Positions 26,266-35,764 of a DNA stretch of 64,000 nucleotides are shown in pieces; within the stretch, counting starts at the first letter, position 1; each line of letters opens with the position of its first letter. The translations under genes were made by a program, and so were the position numbers. The notes under the pieces are model-generated. The model did not search any database. It was not told where the DNA came from and worked only from the letters and a program-made list of their open reading frames with translations. The stretch is from Flexilinea flocculi (lineage in GTDB: Bacteria; Chloroflexota; Anaerolineae; Anaerolineales; Anaerolineaceae): positions 586,342 through 650,341 of the forward strand of contig NZ_DF968181.1 of assembly GCF_001192795.1 (NCBI RefSeq), given 5' to 3'.

Positions 26266-27177
26266 TTAAGAATTGCTATAAAGGATATATTCTCCTTCAA
26301 TTTTCTTTATTGCACCGCCTCCAAAAGAGACTCTGATATTTCCGTTCATATCCGTCATTTTTCGAAGTTGAACAATATTAAATCGATCGTGATATTGATT
26401 TTGTTCAATACGAATGACAGGCCGTTTCCACAACTGATGCTGCAGCAGATAGTATCCTAATGCTGAATTTCCGGATCCAGTTGCAGGATCTTCCAGATAG
26501 CCAAAAGTTGCAGCAAATACTCGAACTCGAAAGTCATTTTCCGGAACACTGGTATCATCCGAAAATACTTCAATGATATGGATCTGATGTTTTTGTGAAA
26601 AATCTCTAAGCGCACCAAAATCAGGATTCATTTGAAGAACCGTTTTCAATGATCGGATGGGGACCAATAGCGTAATCAGACCCGCATCGATGATTTCGAT
26701 CGGATACTCAGTATTGATTTCTTCAGTTTCAATGTTTAATGCTAAAGCAATATCTTTGGCTGACGGGGAAATGGAATGATATTTTGGTGAAGGTGACATA
26801 ATGAAGACTGATTTTTCTTCATCAATCCTGTTTTCAACCGTTAATTCGCCATCATTGGTCTGGATTTTGATCTGCTTTTTTGTTTTTAATGAATCAATAC
26901 TCGAAAAAAGCTCGTACAGGATGGCAATCGTCGCATGTCCGCAAAAATTAACTTCTTTTTCGGAGGAATAATATTTCAACCGAAATTTCTCATCTGATTC
27001 TGGAAAAACAAATCCGGTCTCACTGACGAATCCTTTTAATTCTTTGGCAATTTGCTGCATCTTTTCATCCGTGATTTCTTCGGATGGATGAAGCATAATC
27101 ATTCCGGCAGGATTACCTTCGGATTTTTCTGTGGCAAAAGCGTCAATCTTTTTAAATTGAAATCGTTCTTCCTTCAC
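26266..27177 (-). CDS. PhzF family protein (isomerase-like)
   Basis: A 303-residue protein of the PhzF/diaminopimelate-epimerase fold. N-terminal KKIDAFATEKSEGNPAGMI, FCGHATIAILYEL and C-terminal EDPATGSGNSALGYYLL are family hallmarks; the conserved glutamate lies in GFVSETGFVFP. The true substrate of such stand-alone members is usually unknown. No phenazine genes are nearby. Confidence 0.9.
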   Translation of the reverse strand: MKEERFQFKKIDAFATEKSEGNPAGMIMLHPSEEITDEKMQQIAKELKGFVSETGFVFPESDEKFRLKYYSSEKEVNFCGHATIAILYELFSSIDSLKTKKQIKIQTNDGELTVENRIDEEKSVFIMSPSPKYHSISPSAKDIALALNIETEEINTEYPIEIIDAGLITLLVPIRSLKTVLQMNPDFGALRDFSQKHQIHIIEVFSDDTSVPENDFRVRVFAATFGYLEDPATGSGNSALGYYLLQHQLWKRPVIRIEQNQYHDRFNIVQLRKMTDMNGNIRVSFGGGAIKKIEGEYILYSNS

Positions 27178-27363
27178 CGAATTCTTCCTTCCTGTCTTAT
27201 CCTATCATTTGTATTTTCGGATTATCTTGCCGGCTTGGTATGTGTTATTTGATCAATCCAATATTTATAAAGACAGACAATCGAAATGATCTCCTGGTTT
27301 CATCATACCAAAAGAATGAGAATGCCTGCAAGTTAATTCTTGTATCGAAAAAACCGGTAAAAA

Positions 27364-27801
27364 TTAATCAATTTTATAACGATATATATTCGTCTCGCGT
27401 GCCTGGAAACCACAACGTTGATATAACCGATTCGCCGCTTCTCGTGAGGGCCTGGATGTTAAATCAACTGTTTTGGCTCCTTCAGCTTTTGCTCGTTCTA
27501 AAGCAGCTCTGACTAATTGTTCCCCTATACCCATACCTCTTGCTTTTTCATCAACGATAACGTCTTCAATCCAAGCTCGAATTCCGGTTGGAATCCGAAA
27601 TACAACGAGTGTCAACGATCCAAGGATTTTCTGGTTATTTTCTGAATCCACGGCTGCAAGAACGATGGAAGCCTTCGAATGAATCATGTCTTCTAATGCT
27701 TCCCATGATGGAATAACAGCGGAAGTAGATAATTGGGGAATTAGTACTGAAAATGCATCATAAACCTGCTGCGACATCTCAGTAATTTCAATAATTTTCA
27801 T
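27364..27801 (-). CDS. GNAT family N-acetyltransferase
   Basis: A 145-residue acetyltransferase. The acetyl-CoA loop ARGMGIGEQLVRAALERA and preceding IEDVIVDEKARG strand are typical of GNAT domains, and SRPSREAANRLYQRCGF is the usual C-terminal motif. The acceptor is unknown. It is upstream of the PhzF-like gene on the same strand with a 186-bp gap, so probably a separate unit. Confidence 0.9.
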   Translation of the reverse strand: MKIIEITEMSQQVYDAFSVLIPQLSTSAVIPSWEALEDMIHSKASIVLAAVDSENNQKILGSLTLVVFRIPTGIRAWIEDVIVDEKARGMGIGEQLVRAALERAKAEGAKTVDLTSRPSREAANRLYQRCGFQARETNIYRYKID

Positions 27802-27892
27802 ATGGCTGCCTCAAAAATACATAATTATTTTAAATGAAGTATGGCTATATTATAATCGCTCAGAAAAAAACATCATTGATTCTATGAGAAGC

Positions 27893-28016
27893 CAACAATT
27901 CGAAATAGGGACAAACTTTTTAAATAGATAGCGAAAATAGGTTGTTGTTATGGTTTTGCGCCTCGCGTATAATCATCACAACAGGAAAGAAAACCCCTCC
28001 ATATTTCGAGATGCTG
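27893..28016 (+). repeat. TTCGAA hairpin element
   Basis: Lies in the 379-bp divergent gap between the GNAT and NifU-like genes. Left end CCAACAATTCGAAATAGG, right end CCATATTTCGAGATGCTG. The hairpin (about 27941-27982) has apex GCGC-CTC-GCGT and several G:U pairs or mismatches. Long arm left. The rest of the gap shows no other feature. Confidence 0.8.
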
Positions 28017-28180
28017 TTATTATGCTTAAAAATGGTTTGGTCTATACAGACGGAGTACAATTAAAATAAAATTACATTGATATTATTTCTATCAAACAGT
28101 AAGACAGCGATTTGAAATCGGAAAAGACTTTTTAGAAAATCCAATGACTGGTGGTTCGATTGGAGTTTGATGAGGTGATT

Positions 28181-28420
28181 ATGGTAGAGAAGTATTCTGA
28201 AATTGAGCAGATTAAGGGACTGATTGCTGAATTGGATGATTATATTAATCATTATCATGGCGGATCAGTATCTTTTGTTTCATATGATGGGAAAGTTGTC
28301 AAAATTCGACTGGGAGGAGCCTGTGCGGATTGTCCGATGTCCTCTTCCACCGTTCATGGATGGGTTGAAGGCACATTACGTCAATTCTTCCCCAAAATTG
28401 AATCTGTGGAAGAAATATAA
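28181..28420 (+). CDS. NifU-like C-terminal domain protein
   Basis: A 79-residue stand-alone NifU C-terminal-type domain that can carry a transient Fe-S cluster. The cysteine pair is C48 and C51 in GGACADCPMSS. The ATG at 28181 with GAGGTG upstream is preferred over an upstream in-frame start at 28151. No other Fe-S assembly gene is adjacent. Confidence 0.88.
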   Translation: MVEKYSEIEQIKGLIAELDDYINHYHGGSVSFVSYDGKVVKIRLGGACADCPMSSSTVHGWVEGTLRQFFPKIESVEEI

Positions 28421-28548
28421 GCCGATCTCGTTCATCGGATTGAATCATCAACGGATTTGATTCAATGAAATCGGTATATTTCTTGCATCATTTCATTGAT
28501 AGGAAGATATTTTAGCCGTTGATCGACGGAGTCATCAAGGAGCACATT

Positions 28549-28884
28549 ATGCGCAAAGGAATAGCAATTTTACTGGGGTTGATATTAATACTGTTCAGTG
28601 CAATCAAACTTCTGCCGTTTTTTGGAATCACAGTCTCCGTAGCCGGTTTCTCGTTGGATGCATGGTTCCCGGTTGTTTTTATGATTATCGGTCTATGTGA
28701 ACTCATCATTAACCCTTCTGTCAATTGGTTGATCGGCATAGCGATGATCGTCTTGGGCGGAATTGATCTGGTGAAAAATATCGGAGTGGTAATTCCAGTC
28801 TTATCGATTATTGATACGAAAACGATGCTGCTTCCGGCATTCATTTTTATCTATGGAATAAAAGTGTTGTTTACATCAAAATAA
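28549..28884 (+). CDS. small membrane protein, LiaI/LiaF-transmembrane-like
   Basis: A 111-residue protein with three or four hydrophobic helices and short loops: MRKGIAILLGLILILF start, FSLDAWFPVVFMIIGL middle, LLPAFIFIYGIKVLF end. This arrangement resembles the transmembrane part of LiaF/DUF5668 proteins. AAGGAG 7 nt before the ATG at 28549 decides the start. It follows the NifU-like gene by 128 bp. Confidence 0.7.
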   Translation: MRKGIAILLGLILILFSAIKLLPFFGITVSVAGFSLDAWFPVVFMIIGLCELIINPSVNWLIGIAMIVLGGIDLVKNIGVVIPVLSIIDTKTMLLPAFIFIYGIKVLFTSK

Positions 28885-28972
28885 CACTTACCGGAGGCTA
28901 TTTTCGATAAACATAGTTCTCTTATTGAGAGCATGAAAGAGAATTCTCATTATTCTTGAATCCAGACTGGAA

Positions 28973-29086
28973 CAGCAAGCATAAAGAGTATTCTTTTTCT
29001 TTTTATATTTCTGAAGGCAATAGTAATTTTGTGTAAAGCGTAAAAATTACTATCATGCTTATTCTCTTCCATATTTCGAATTACTG
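28973..29086 (+). repeat. TTCGAA hairpin element, first of a tandem pair
   Basis: A degenerate left end CAGCAAGCATAAAG, a hairpin of ATAGTAATTTT with AAAATTACTAT around GTGTAAAGCGT (29020-29053), and an intact right end CCATATTTCGAATTACTG. Only 2 bp separate it from the next copy. Confidence 0.75.
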
Positions 29087-29088
29087 AT

Positions 29089-29211
29089 CAGTAATTCGAA
29101 ATATGGACTTGTTATTCGAAAAAAGCGGATAAACTTGTCGTTGTGGAGTTTTTTTACGAAACGCAAAAACTTCCCGACAAGAGAGAATTTTCCCCACATT
29201 TCGAATTGTTG
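29089..29211 (+). repeat. TTCGAA hairpin element, second of a tandem pair
   Basis: Left terminus CAGTAATTCGAAATATGG, right terminus CACATTTCGAATTGTTG, hairpin 29134-29181 with apex ACG-AAA-CGC. Long arm left (45 nt), short arm right (30 nt). The junction with the first copy reads TTACTGATCAGTAA, itself a palindrome. The two copies fill most of the 389-bp gap before the aldolase gene. Confidence 0.85.
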
Positions 29212-29273
29212 ATCTATGATTCGAATGGTTATTTATTATCATACAGGAGTAAAATTGTAGCGGAGACCTACCT

Positions 29274-29957
29274 ATGGAATATCTTTTTGATACTGTAAAT
29301 ATTTCTGATATCCGGAAATATATGGATATTTATCCGATTACCGGCATAACCAGCAACCCATCGATAATATTTCAACATGGAAAAATTGATTTTTTCACTC
29401 ACTTTCGTGAAATCCGTGATCTGATTGGATTGAAACGAACGATGCATATTCAAGTTGTATCCCAAGATACAGACGGTATTTTAAAAGATGCCGAGACGAT
29501 CCTTGAGCAAATTGATGATCAAGTTTACATAAAAATTCCCGTCACTGAACAAGGGTTGAAAGCGATTCGTATATTAAAACAAAAAAAAATAAATGTCACC
29601 GGCACGGCAATTTATACCAAAGTCCAGGCGCTGACTGCCCTGGAATCAGGAGCAGACTATGTAGCTCTATACTATAACAGAATGGAAAACATGGATATTG
29701 ATCCTTGCGATGTTATTTCCACAACTGCGAAAATGATTCAATCTTATAACTATGCAACAAAAATTTTGGGTGCGAGTTTTAAGAACATTGGTCAGGTCAT
29801 TAAAGCATTTGAATCAGGAGCGCACGCTGTGACAGTTCTGCCGTCTGTGCTTCATGCCGCTTTATCGCTTCCGGATATTCAAAGAGCGGTGGATGACTTC
29901 CGCAGTGATTGGTCATCCATTTATGGAAATGCTTCAATTTCTGATTTAAATCATTAA
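29274..29957 (+). CDS. transaldolase family protein (fructose-6-phosphate aldolase-like)
   Basis: A 227-residue short transaldolase-type TIM barrel. N-terminal FDTVNISDIRKY and GITSNPSII, the Schiff-base lysine in VYIKIPVTEQG, and NVTGTAIYTKVQALTAL with GASFKN are typical of the short transaldolase/FSA subgroup. It acts in sugar-phosphate carbon rearrangement. Whether it is an aldolase or a transaldolase cannot be settled by reading. Confidence 0.9.
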   Translation: MEYLFDTVNISDIRKYMDIYPITGITSNPSIIFQHGKIDFFTHFREIRDLIGLKRTMHIQVVSQDTDGILKDAETILEQIDDQVYIKIPVTEQGLKAIRILKQKKINVTGTAIYTKVQALTALESGADYVALYYNRMENMDIDPCDVISTTAKMIQSYNYATKILGASFKNIGQVIKAFESGAHAVTVLPSVLHAALSLPDIQRAVDDFRSDWSSIYGNASISDLNH

Positions 29958-30090
29958 AAGGCAATTGAATGAATTTGATCGAATTATCTGATCAGGAGAA
30001 ATAACTCTTTTGGGTGTACTTGAATGATCTGAAAAATTAATTCGTAAAAATTCGTTCGGTTTGGAATACTCTTGATTAGCTCAATTTATT

Positions 30091-30122
30091 AAAAAAACAA
30101 TCCTTAGCTGATAAAGGGATTG
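30091..30122 (-). terminator. terminator overlapping the ecfT stop
   Basis: On the minus strand CAATCC and GGATTG form a 6-bp stem over a 13-nt loop, followed by seven T's. The loop includes the TAA stop of the ECF transmembrane gene. Confidence 0.7.
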
Positions 30123-30940
30123 AAAAATCGTTGTCCATCTAAAAAAGTAATCAATAGTCCGATGATGGATAAAATCACAACGGCAGTAATCACACAATAA
30201 TCTGCCTTCTGAAAAGGACGTGCGCTGTACCACGTTCTTTTTTCTTTCTTTCCAAATCCTCGTAAATCCATGGCGTTGCTGATCAAATCAATTCGGTCAA
30301 GACTCGAAAAAATTAATGGAACCGCGATGATGGCGATGCCGGATATTCTTTTTTTTAGGCTTGTTTTCTTCGAAAGGTCGACACCGCGAGCTTGCTGTGC
30401 CTGAGAGATGTTGTGAAAGTCAGTTTGAATATCAGCGATATACCGCAATGTAATTGAGACAGCGTATGAAAGCTTGTAGGGAACTCGGATGCCTGTCAGA
30501 GAAGCTGCGAATTCGCTCGGATCCGTTGTCAGGAGAAACAACAGCGCTATCGGGACAACTGTCAAATATTTGAGCGTTACATTAAACAGATAAAAAAGCT
30601 GTTCCTGTGTGACGGTGTAACGATCTGAAATTTGAAAAATCAAATGGCGGGCACCATAGATCCTGACTCCTTCTTCGGGAGAAAAAAAATAAATAGCCGC
30701 ATCATTTAATAGAAGAAAAAAACAAATGAAGACAAGGATAAAACCGACTTCTTTAAGATGGATTTTTGCCAATTTGAAAATTATTAAACTGAAAACCATC
30801 GCTGTCAGCAGAACACGGGTATCATAACTCAGCATACAGACGACAGTCCAGGCTAAAAATGTTATCAGTTTTGTGACGCCATTCAAACGATGGACAGGTG
30901 AATCCCTTTTGATGTATGATAACATCTTTACTGTTGACAT
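30104..30940 (-). CDS. ecfT: ECF transporter transmembrane protein (T component)
   Basis: A 278-residue CbiQ/EcfT-type membrane protein linking the ATPases to the substrate-binding S subunit. It starts with SYIKRDSPVHRLNGVTKL and has several helices. The coupling motif region ARGVDLSKKTSLKKRI matches the usual ARG motif, followed by AMDLRGFG. It overlaps the 3' end of the fused ATPase gene by 13 bp. Confidence 0.9.
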   Translation of the reverse strand: MSTVKMLSYIKRDSPVHRLNGVTKLITFLAWTVVCMLSYDTRVLLTAMVFSLIIFKLAKIHLKEVGFILVFICFFLLLNDAAIYFFSPEEGVRIYGARHLIFQISDRYTVTQEQLFYLFNVTLKYLTVVPIALLFLLTTDPSEFAASLTGIRVPYKLSYAVSITLRYIADIQTDFHNISQAQQARGVDLSKKTSLKKRISGIAIIAVPLIFSSLDRIDLISNAMDLRGFGKKEKRTWYSARPFQKADYCVITAVVILSIIGLLITFLDGQRFFNPFIS

Positions 30941-32643
30941 GTCTGACGTGCCTCCCTGTCAAAGCTGATAAACTTCTTAACAAATTCAAACGGATCCGAA
31001 ATGGCGGCATATTTCGCCAGTGAAAAAAGACTGGTTTCCTTCAAATTCGCTAACCTGATGACACGATCATCCGTCAATACTTTTGCAGGGTGATTGTCGC
31101 AGATCAATTTTCCATCTGCAAGTACGATTGCCCGCTGTGTATACTCCAGGATCAGATGCATATCATGCGTTATCAGCAGAATTGTTTTTCCGCGTTTCTG
31201 TAACATTTGCAGGAATTCCATGATTTCTGTATAGTGTCGTAAATCTTGGCCTGCTGTTGGCTCGTCCAGAAGAATGATTTGGGGTTCCATGACTAATATA
31301 GACGCAATTGTGACTCGTTTCTTCTGCCCGTAGGATAATGCTGAAATTGGCCAGTTACGGTATGGATATAATCCACAGATTCGGAGTGTCTCCTCAACAC
31401 GTTCGGAAATTTCTTTTTGTGGAATATCACGAAGTTTTAATCCGAGTCCGACTTCATCGCGAATCATCACCTGGGAAATCATCTGATTCGGGTTTTGCAT
31501 GACCAGACCTACATAGTCAGCGCGCTCTCTGATTGAGACATGAGACATATCCTTCCCGAAAAGCGCAATTGTACCTTTGTCAGGTTTCTCAAATCCGCAT
31601 ATCAGTTTGCATAAAGTGCTTTTGCCGGCTCCATTTTTCCCGACAATCGCTGTCATTTCACCTTCGCAAATTTTAAAGCTGATGTTATCGAGGACAACTC
31701 TCTCTGCGGAGTATGAAAAACAAACGTCAGAAAATGATAATACTGAATTCGATGAGAGATTGCTTTCATTTTCCACAGTCTGTTCGTACCAGTGCTGAAG
31801 CGGTTTTGTGATAGTGTCCATATTCATCAGGCTGACATCGCTTGGATGCATTTCCTCTGTTATTTTAATCCCGGCATATTTTAATGCGGTCACATACAGT
31901 GGTTCACGAATCCCAAATTTTCCAAGCAACCCGGATGTGAGGATCTTATCTGGTGTAGTGTCTGCAACAATTCTTCCCTCTCCCATTAAAACGATCCGAT
32001 CCATCGGACGCCATAAAACATCTTCAAGCCGATGCTCGATAATGATCACAGTAGCTCCGGTATTTTTTGCCAGGTCATCAATTAATTCCATTGCATATCT
32101 TCCGGTTGCCGGATCCAGATTTGCTAACGGTTCATCAAACAGTAAAATATTGACCTGATCGATTAACACTCCAGCTAATGAGACTCTTTGCTTTTGTCCC
32201 CCGGACAGCTCTTTGGGTGTTGATCCCAGATGGGTGTGGATATCTACCAATCGGCTTGTTTTTTCAACTCTGGAAATCATCTCTTTTTGATCGATGGCAT
32301 CATTCTCGAGAGCGAAAGCGATATCATCTCCGACTGTTTGAGCAACGAATTGTCCATCAGAATCCTGTAATACTGTGCCAACAAATTTTGAAATATCAAA
32401 GATTTTCAAATTTGCTGCATTTTGTCCTTCAATCCAAAGGTTTCCGCTGATATTTCCTTTGTAAAAATGCGGAATTAGACCGTTAATACAATAACCAAGC
32501 GTACTTTTACCGCTGCCAGAAGGTCCGGCGATGATAATTTTTTCCCCCGAATTGATTTTTAAATTAATGTCAATTAACGTTGGATTTGATTGTGCTCGAT
32601 ATTGGAAACTGAAATTTGAAAAATCTATGATCGGGTTTTGCAT
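30928..32643 (-). CDS. ECF transporter ATPase, two ABC domains fused (A-A')
   Basis: A 571-residue protein with two complete ABC ATPase domains. First domain: Walker A GPSGSGKST near 38, signature LSGGQKQRV, Walker B ILLFDEPLANLDP. Second: GKNGAGKST near 340, LSYGQKKRV, IILLDEPTAGQD. It does the work of separate EcfA and EcfA' in one chain. The gene order S, A-A', T matches a dedicated (group I) ECF transporter. Confidence 0.93.
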   Translation of the reverse strand: MQNPIIDFSNFSFQYRAQSNPTLIDINLKINSGEKIIIAGPSGSGKSTLGYCINGLIPHFYKGNISGNLWIEGQNAANLKIFDISKFVGTVLQDSDGQFVAQTVGDDIAFALENDAIDQKEMISRVEKTSRLVDIHTHLGSTPKELSGGQKQRVSLAGVLIDQVNILLFDEPLANLDPATGRYAMELIDDLAKNTGATVIIIEHRLEDVLWRPMDRIVLMGEGRIVADTTPDKILTSGLLGKFGIREPLYVTALKYAGIKITEEMHPSDVSLMNMDTITKPLQHWYEQTVENESNLSSNSVLSFSDVCFSYSAERVVLDNISFKICEGEMTAIVGKNGAGKSTLCKLICGFEKPDKGTIALFGKDMSHVSIRERADYVGLVMQNPNQMISQVMIRDEVGLGLKLRDIPQKEISERVEETLRICGLYPYRNWPISALSYGQKKRVTIASILVMEPQIILLDEPTAGQDLRHYTEIMEFLQMLQKRGKTILLITHDMHLILEYTQRAIVLADGKLICDNHPAKVLTDDRVIRLANLKETSLFSLAKYAAISDPFEFVKKFISFDREARQTCQQ

Positions 32644-32660
32644 GGTTCCATTTTAATGAT

Positions 32661-32703
32661 TAAAGATGTTTTGAGATACGGAATTCATCTCAAAACATCT
32701 TTA
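32661..32703. promoter_or_regulatory. perfect 17-bp hairpin between ECF S gene and ATPase gene
   Basis: TAAAGATGTTTTGAGAT and its exact complement are separated by a 9-nt loop. The hairpin lies in the 113-bp gap, 18 nt before the ATPase ATG. It lacks a T-run in the direction of transcription, so it is more likely an mRNA-stabilising or attenuating element that sets S:ATPase ratio than a plain terminator. Confidence 0.6.
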
Positions 32704-32756
32704 AGATAAAAGGTCAAATATTCATTTTCGAAATATCAGACCTGAGTGCGAAATCC

Positions 32757-33305
32757 TTATTTTTCTATATTGAGACTGCCAGTCTTTGTACGGGTTCGAG
32801 CATAGATAGCGAGAAATGCAGTTCCAAGTATGGCGATGGTCACTAAGTTGGCAAGACCTGCAACCAGACCCTGCATAAAGACTTTATCCGAAGGTTCTGC
32901 ATAGATGATGATATCGAGAACAGGAGCAAGTAAGCCCCATCCGACGAGATTTGCCGCAATTTGGTAAAGATTGAAGGTAATAATTTCCTTCTTCCCAAAA
33001 ATGCCATTTTCGATATTAATTCTCTTCCAGGAAAGTCCGATCACGGCGCCAACAAAGACTGAAACGATGACCCAGCTCCACCAAACCGATCCATAAGCTG
33101 TAGCATCCGTTAATACATGTCCGATTAAACCAATCAAAGCTCCTGCGATTGGTCCAAAAATTACTGCCATAAAAGCTAAAAATGCATAGGCAGTATTGAT
33201 CGTTGTATTAGGAATTCCGCTTGGAATTGAGACAAACCGGTTTAGAACAAGGAAAACCGCGGCACCAATACCGATTGCGACTATTGTACGCGTTGAAAGT
33301 TTCAT
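32757..33305 (-). CDS. ECF transporter S component, UPF0397 family
   Basis: A 182-residue membrane protein, UPF0397-like: [18 protein letters not shown] start, [37 protein letters not shown] and SVWWSWV. It captures the vitamin or small substrate for the ECF transporter encoded downstream. Substrate is not established; some databases label the family riboflavin-type. The second of two near-adjacent ATGs (33305) is chosen because GGAG lies 6 nt before it and abuts the first. Confidence 0.88.
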   Translation of the reverse strand: MKLSTRTIVAIGIGAAVFLVLNRFVSIPSGIPNTTINTAYAFLAFMAVIFGPIAGALIGLIGHVLTDATAYGSVWWSWVIVSVFVGAVIGLSWKRINIENGIFGKKEIITFNLYQIAANLVGWGLLAPVLDIIIYAEPSDKVFMQGLVAGLANLVTIAILGTAFLAIYARTRTKTGSLNIEK

Positions 33306-33385
33306 ATGCATCTCCGAAAAATTTCAATTTTGAATATTTTTGTCTATAAGATTATATCATATTCGGAGATTTGTATTCTTTTTGA

Positions 33386-33507
33386 ACCATTCGAAAAATA
33401 GATAGAATTCTTTGTAGTTGTGATGTTGTTGTGCTTTGCGCAACAACATCACAACTACATGTTTTTCTCTCTTTATTCGTTTGGTTGGTCAATTTTTCGA
33501 AATTCTG
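33386..33507 (-). repeat. TTCGAA hairpin element, near-perfect 22-bp stem
   Basis: Left end CCATTCGAAAAATAG and right end CAATTTTTCGAAATTCTG. Hairpin arms 33413-33434 and 33438-33459 pair over 22 bp with one G:U, apex GTGC-TTT-GCGC. Short arm left (27 nt), long arm right (48 nt). It lies in the 331-bp gap upstream of the ECF operon; nothing else is evident there. Confidence 0.85.
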
Positions 33508-33636
33508 AATTAATTGTATTAATAATCCTTAAACGATTTCAAAAATTTGTTCTCAATAGTTTGAGACCATTATCATCGACTTCGTTTGTCAAAAATTTCA
33601 AATACTTCTAGTTACACAAAAAATTTATTGATGTTT

Positions 33637-35487
33637 TTATTCATCCGGCAGCACTCGCCGGTAATCTCCCCGCCCAACCACTTTGAAAATTTGACCATGC
33701 CATGGAAAGTCAAACATTTCGCTGAATTCATTCCAGAAATGCTCATTGCCATGTTCGATCAAGATGTAATCAGCTTCAGATTGATCGATATAGTCAGCAA
33801 ATTCTTCTTTGCTGATTTCAAAATCTTTCGGATTACTGCAAGGATCCCAAATAAAATAACTGTGTCCGACGAAAAGGTTATTCAGAATAAGACAGGATAG
33901 TCCTGAAGATTCTAAATCAATCGTCTGGACTATGCTTCCTTTGGGAATCGTGTTTACAAATTGCTTGTACACTTTCTTTTGCTGAACCCACATAGTTTTT
34001 TCCTGCAGCGGAGGGGAAAAGATTTGTTTCATAGGGGCTACAGAAAGTACATAGAAGAAAACAACCATACTGATAATGGATAAAATCAGCTTCGAAATAA
34101 TGGAAGTTGATTTCCGAATCATCCATAGCAGGATTGAGAAAAATGAAAGCAGCCAGGCTACGATATATGTCCCGATATAACGATCAAAACTGTTTAGTTC
34201 CTCTCCTAAATCCGGTTCCTGGATGAATAAGGCAAAAAGGAATTGAAAAAATGTATAGCCAATGAATCCAATGAGAAGGATGGCGTTTGTGATCAGAAAT
34301 TTTCTGGAATTGGTTGTTTTTAGCAATAGATCAATGAACAATGCAAGAAAGAAAAGACCTGCAGCGATTAAATACACCGGAATTTTTGCATTAAAAAAAT
34401 TTATCTCGAAAATGTGTTCCAAACCGTCTAAACAGATTTGTCTTTCACGATCTGCAATTTCCGGTGAGAAAAGAAGTTGAATATTCTGGAGCGTGAATCT
34501 CGTGGTTGAAAATATCTTCATCGGTTGAACAATCTGGTTACGGACCTCCCAGGAAATGAATGCAATTGCAGGACCGGCGATGATTATCAGGAGGTTTCTG
34601 ATTGAGGAACTTGAAAAAAGCCCTTTCAGTGGACTTTCAGAAGTGCGAGATTTCCTTAATTCAGAGAACAGATCCATTCTTGAAAACAATAAGAAAATTA
34701 AAATTGCCACAAAAATCAGACAAGGTGTTTTCAGAGAAATAAAGAAAAATAATAATATGGATAATTGAATAGAAAAAAGCCTGTCAAATTTTTCTTCAGT
34801 GATAATCAGAAAAACCAAAGCTGCAAAGAAAATTCCCATCAGACCATCAACACGGATCGCTATTGCCTCGAAATTACATAGATATAGTGTCAAGACGGAA
34901 AATATGATAATTATGGAAATCGTCCATAGATTTTTCTTTGTAAGATTGGGGCAGCAAGCGAGAACGGCTGAAAAAAGAACGCTGAGAATACCAAATATAA
35001 TAATGCCCTGGCTGTATTTGGTTATGCTTACAAAGTAATACTGGATTAATGAAATTCCCAGAGGATAATCCGCATGTACGATTTTGGTCGATCGTTCTCC
35101 TGTAACGAATAACGAACGAACAAAAGCATCCCAGAAAGCTAACTCATCCCAGCCGTAATAGAAGCGGTTTCTAACAAAAATTCCCACTAAGAAAAAGATC
35201 ACAAAAATAATTAGTAATGGTAATAGTGTGTTGAAAAAATTTGGTCTCGTGTTCTTCCTGATGATCAGAAAAAGAGAATAGATTAAAAGACTTGCGTTCA
35301 CAAAAATCGTAAAATAAATTCCAATTTTGCCAATTCCAAAAATTACAAAAAAATACATCACAAGGAAAAGGGAGGAGAATCCGATTAAGGGAGATTTTTG
35401 AACCTGAATACGGTATTTTACGGCCGGAAAAATCAGAAAACCTGCAATATTGAGTAGAAGAACAGGGATGGCAAGAATTGCACTCAT
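33637..35487 (-). CDS. polytopic membrane protein, GT-C glycosyltransferase-like
   Basis: A 616-residue membrane protein with about twelve to fourteen helices. After three or four helices comes FYYGWDELAFWDAFVRSLFV, an acidic first loop reminiscent of GT-C (GT39/83-type) enzymes that use lipid-linked sugars. A soluble C-terminal part (about 500-616) follows the last helix. It is not clearly linked to neighbours. The glycosyltransferase role is a weak inference from topology and the acidic loop. Confidence 0.6.
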   Translation of the reverse strand: MSAILAIPVLLLNIAGFLIFPAVKYRIQVQKSPLIGFSSLFLVMYFFVIFGIGKIGIYFTIFVNASLLIYSLFLIIRKNTRPNFFNTLLPLLIIFVIFFLVGIFVRNRFYYGWDELAFWDAFVRSLFVTGERSTKIVHADYPLGISLIQYYFVSITKYSQGIIIFGILSVLFSAVLACCPNLTKKNLWTISIIIIFSVLTLYLCNFEAIAIRVDGLMGIFFAALVFLIITEEKFDRLFSIQLSILLFFFISLKTPCLIFVAILIFLLFSRMDLFSELRKSRTSESPLKGLFSSSSIRNLLIIIAGPAIAFISWEVRNQIVQPMKIFSTTRFTLQNIQLLFSPEIADRERQICLDGLEHIFEINFFNAKIPVYLIAAGLFFLALFIDLLLKTTNSRKFLITNAILLIGFIGYTFFQFLFALFIQEPDLGEELNSFDRYIGTYIVAWLLSFFSILLWMIRKSTSIISKLILSIISMVVFFYVLSVAPMKQIFSPPLQEKTMWVQQKKVYKQFVNTIPKGSIVQTIDLESSGLSCLILNNLFVGHSYFIWDPCSNPKDFEISKEEFADYIDQSEADYILIEHGNEHFWNEFSEMFDFPWHGQIFKVVGRGDYRRVLPDE

Positions 35488-35562
35488 AAAAAGAATTCCT
35501 TTGATGAATTGGTTTGCATCTATGACCTTTATTCGAAATTAATAAAAGAAAACCAAATTACC

Positions 35563-35602
35563 TCGATTTATTCGAAAAGCAAGCCAAAGTTTTCGAATTA
35601 CT
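35563..35602. repeat. TTCGAA element remnant next to a full copy
   Basis: TCGATTTATTCGAAAAGC and GTTTTCGAATTACT lie immediately left of the full copy at 35603, like a collapsed tandem neighbour. Confidence 0.4.
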
Positions 35603-35726
35603 CAGAAATTTGAAAATATGGAAAAGCCTTTTGAGAAAAAAGAGGGATTTTGTTGTTATGTTGTTATTACTCGAAGCGGAACAACAACACAACAACAATG
35701 ATTCCTTTTCATATTTCGAATTGCAG
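35603..35726 (+). repeat. TTCGAA hairpin element
   Basis: Left end CAGAAATTTGAAAATATGG, right end CATATTTCGAATTGCAG followed by CGAATTACTG. The hairpin spans about 35650-35697 with apex CTC-GAA-GCG and arms of TTGTTGTTATGTTGTT type. Long arm left. It sits between the GT-C-like gene and pyrK. Confidence 0.8.
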
Positions 35727-35764
35727 CGAATTACTGTTCGATCTGGCACAATTTATTTTCCAGT

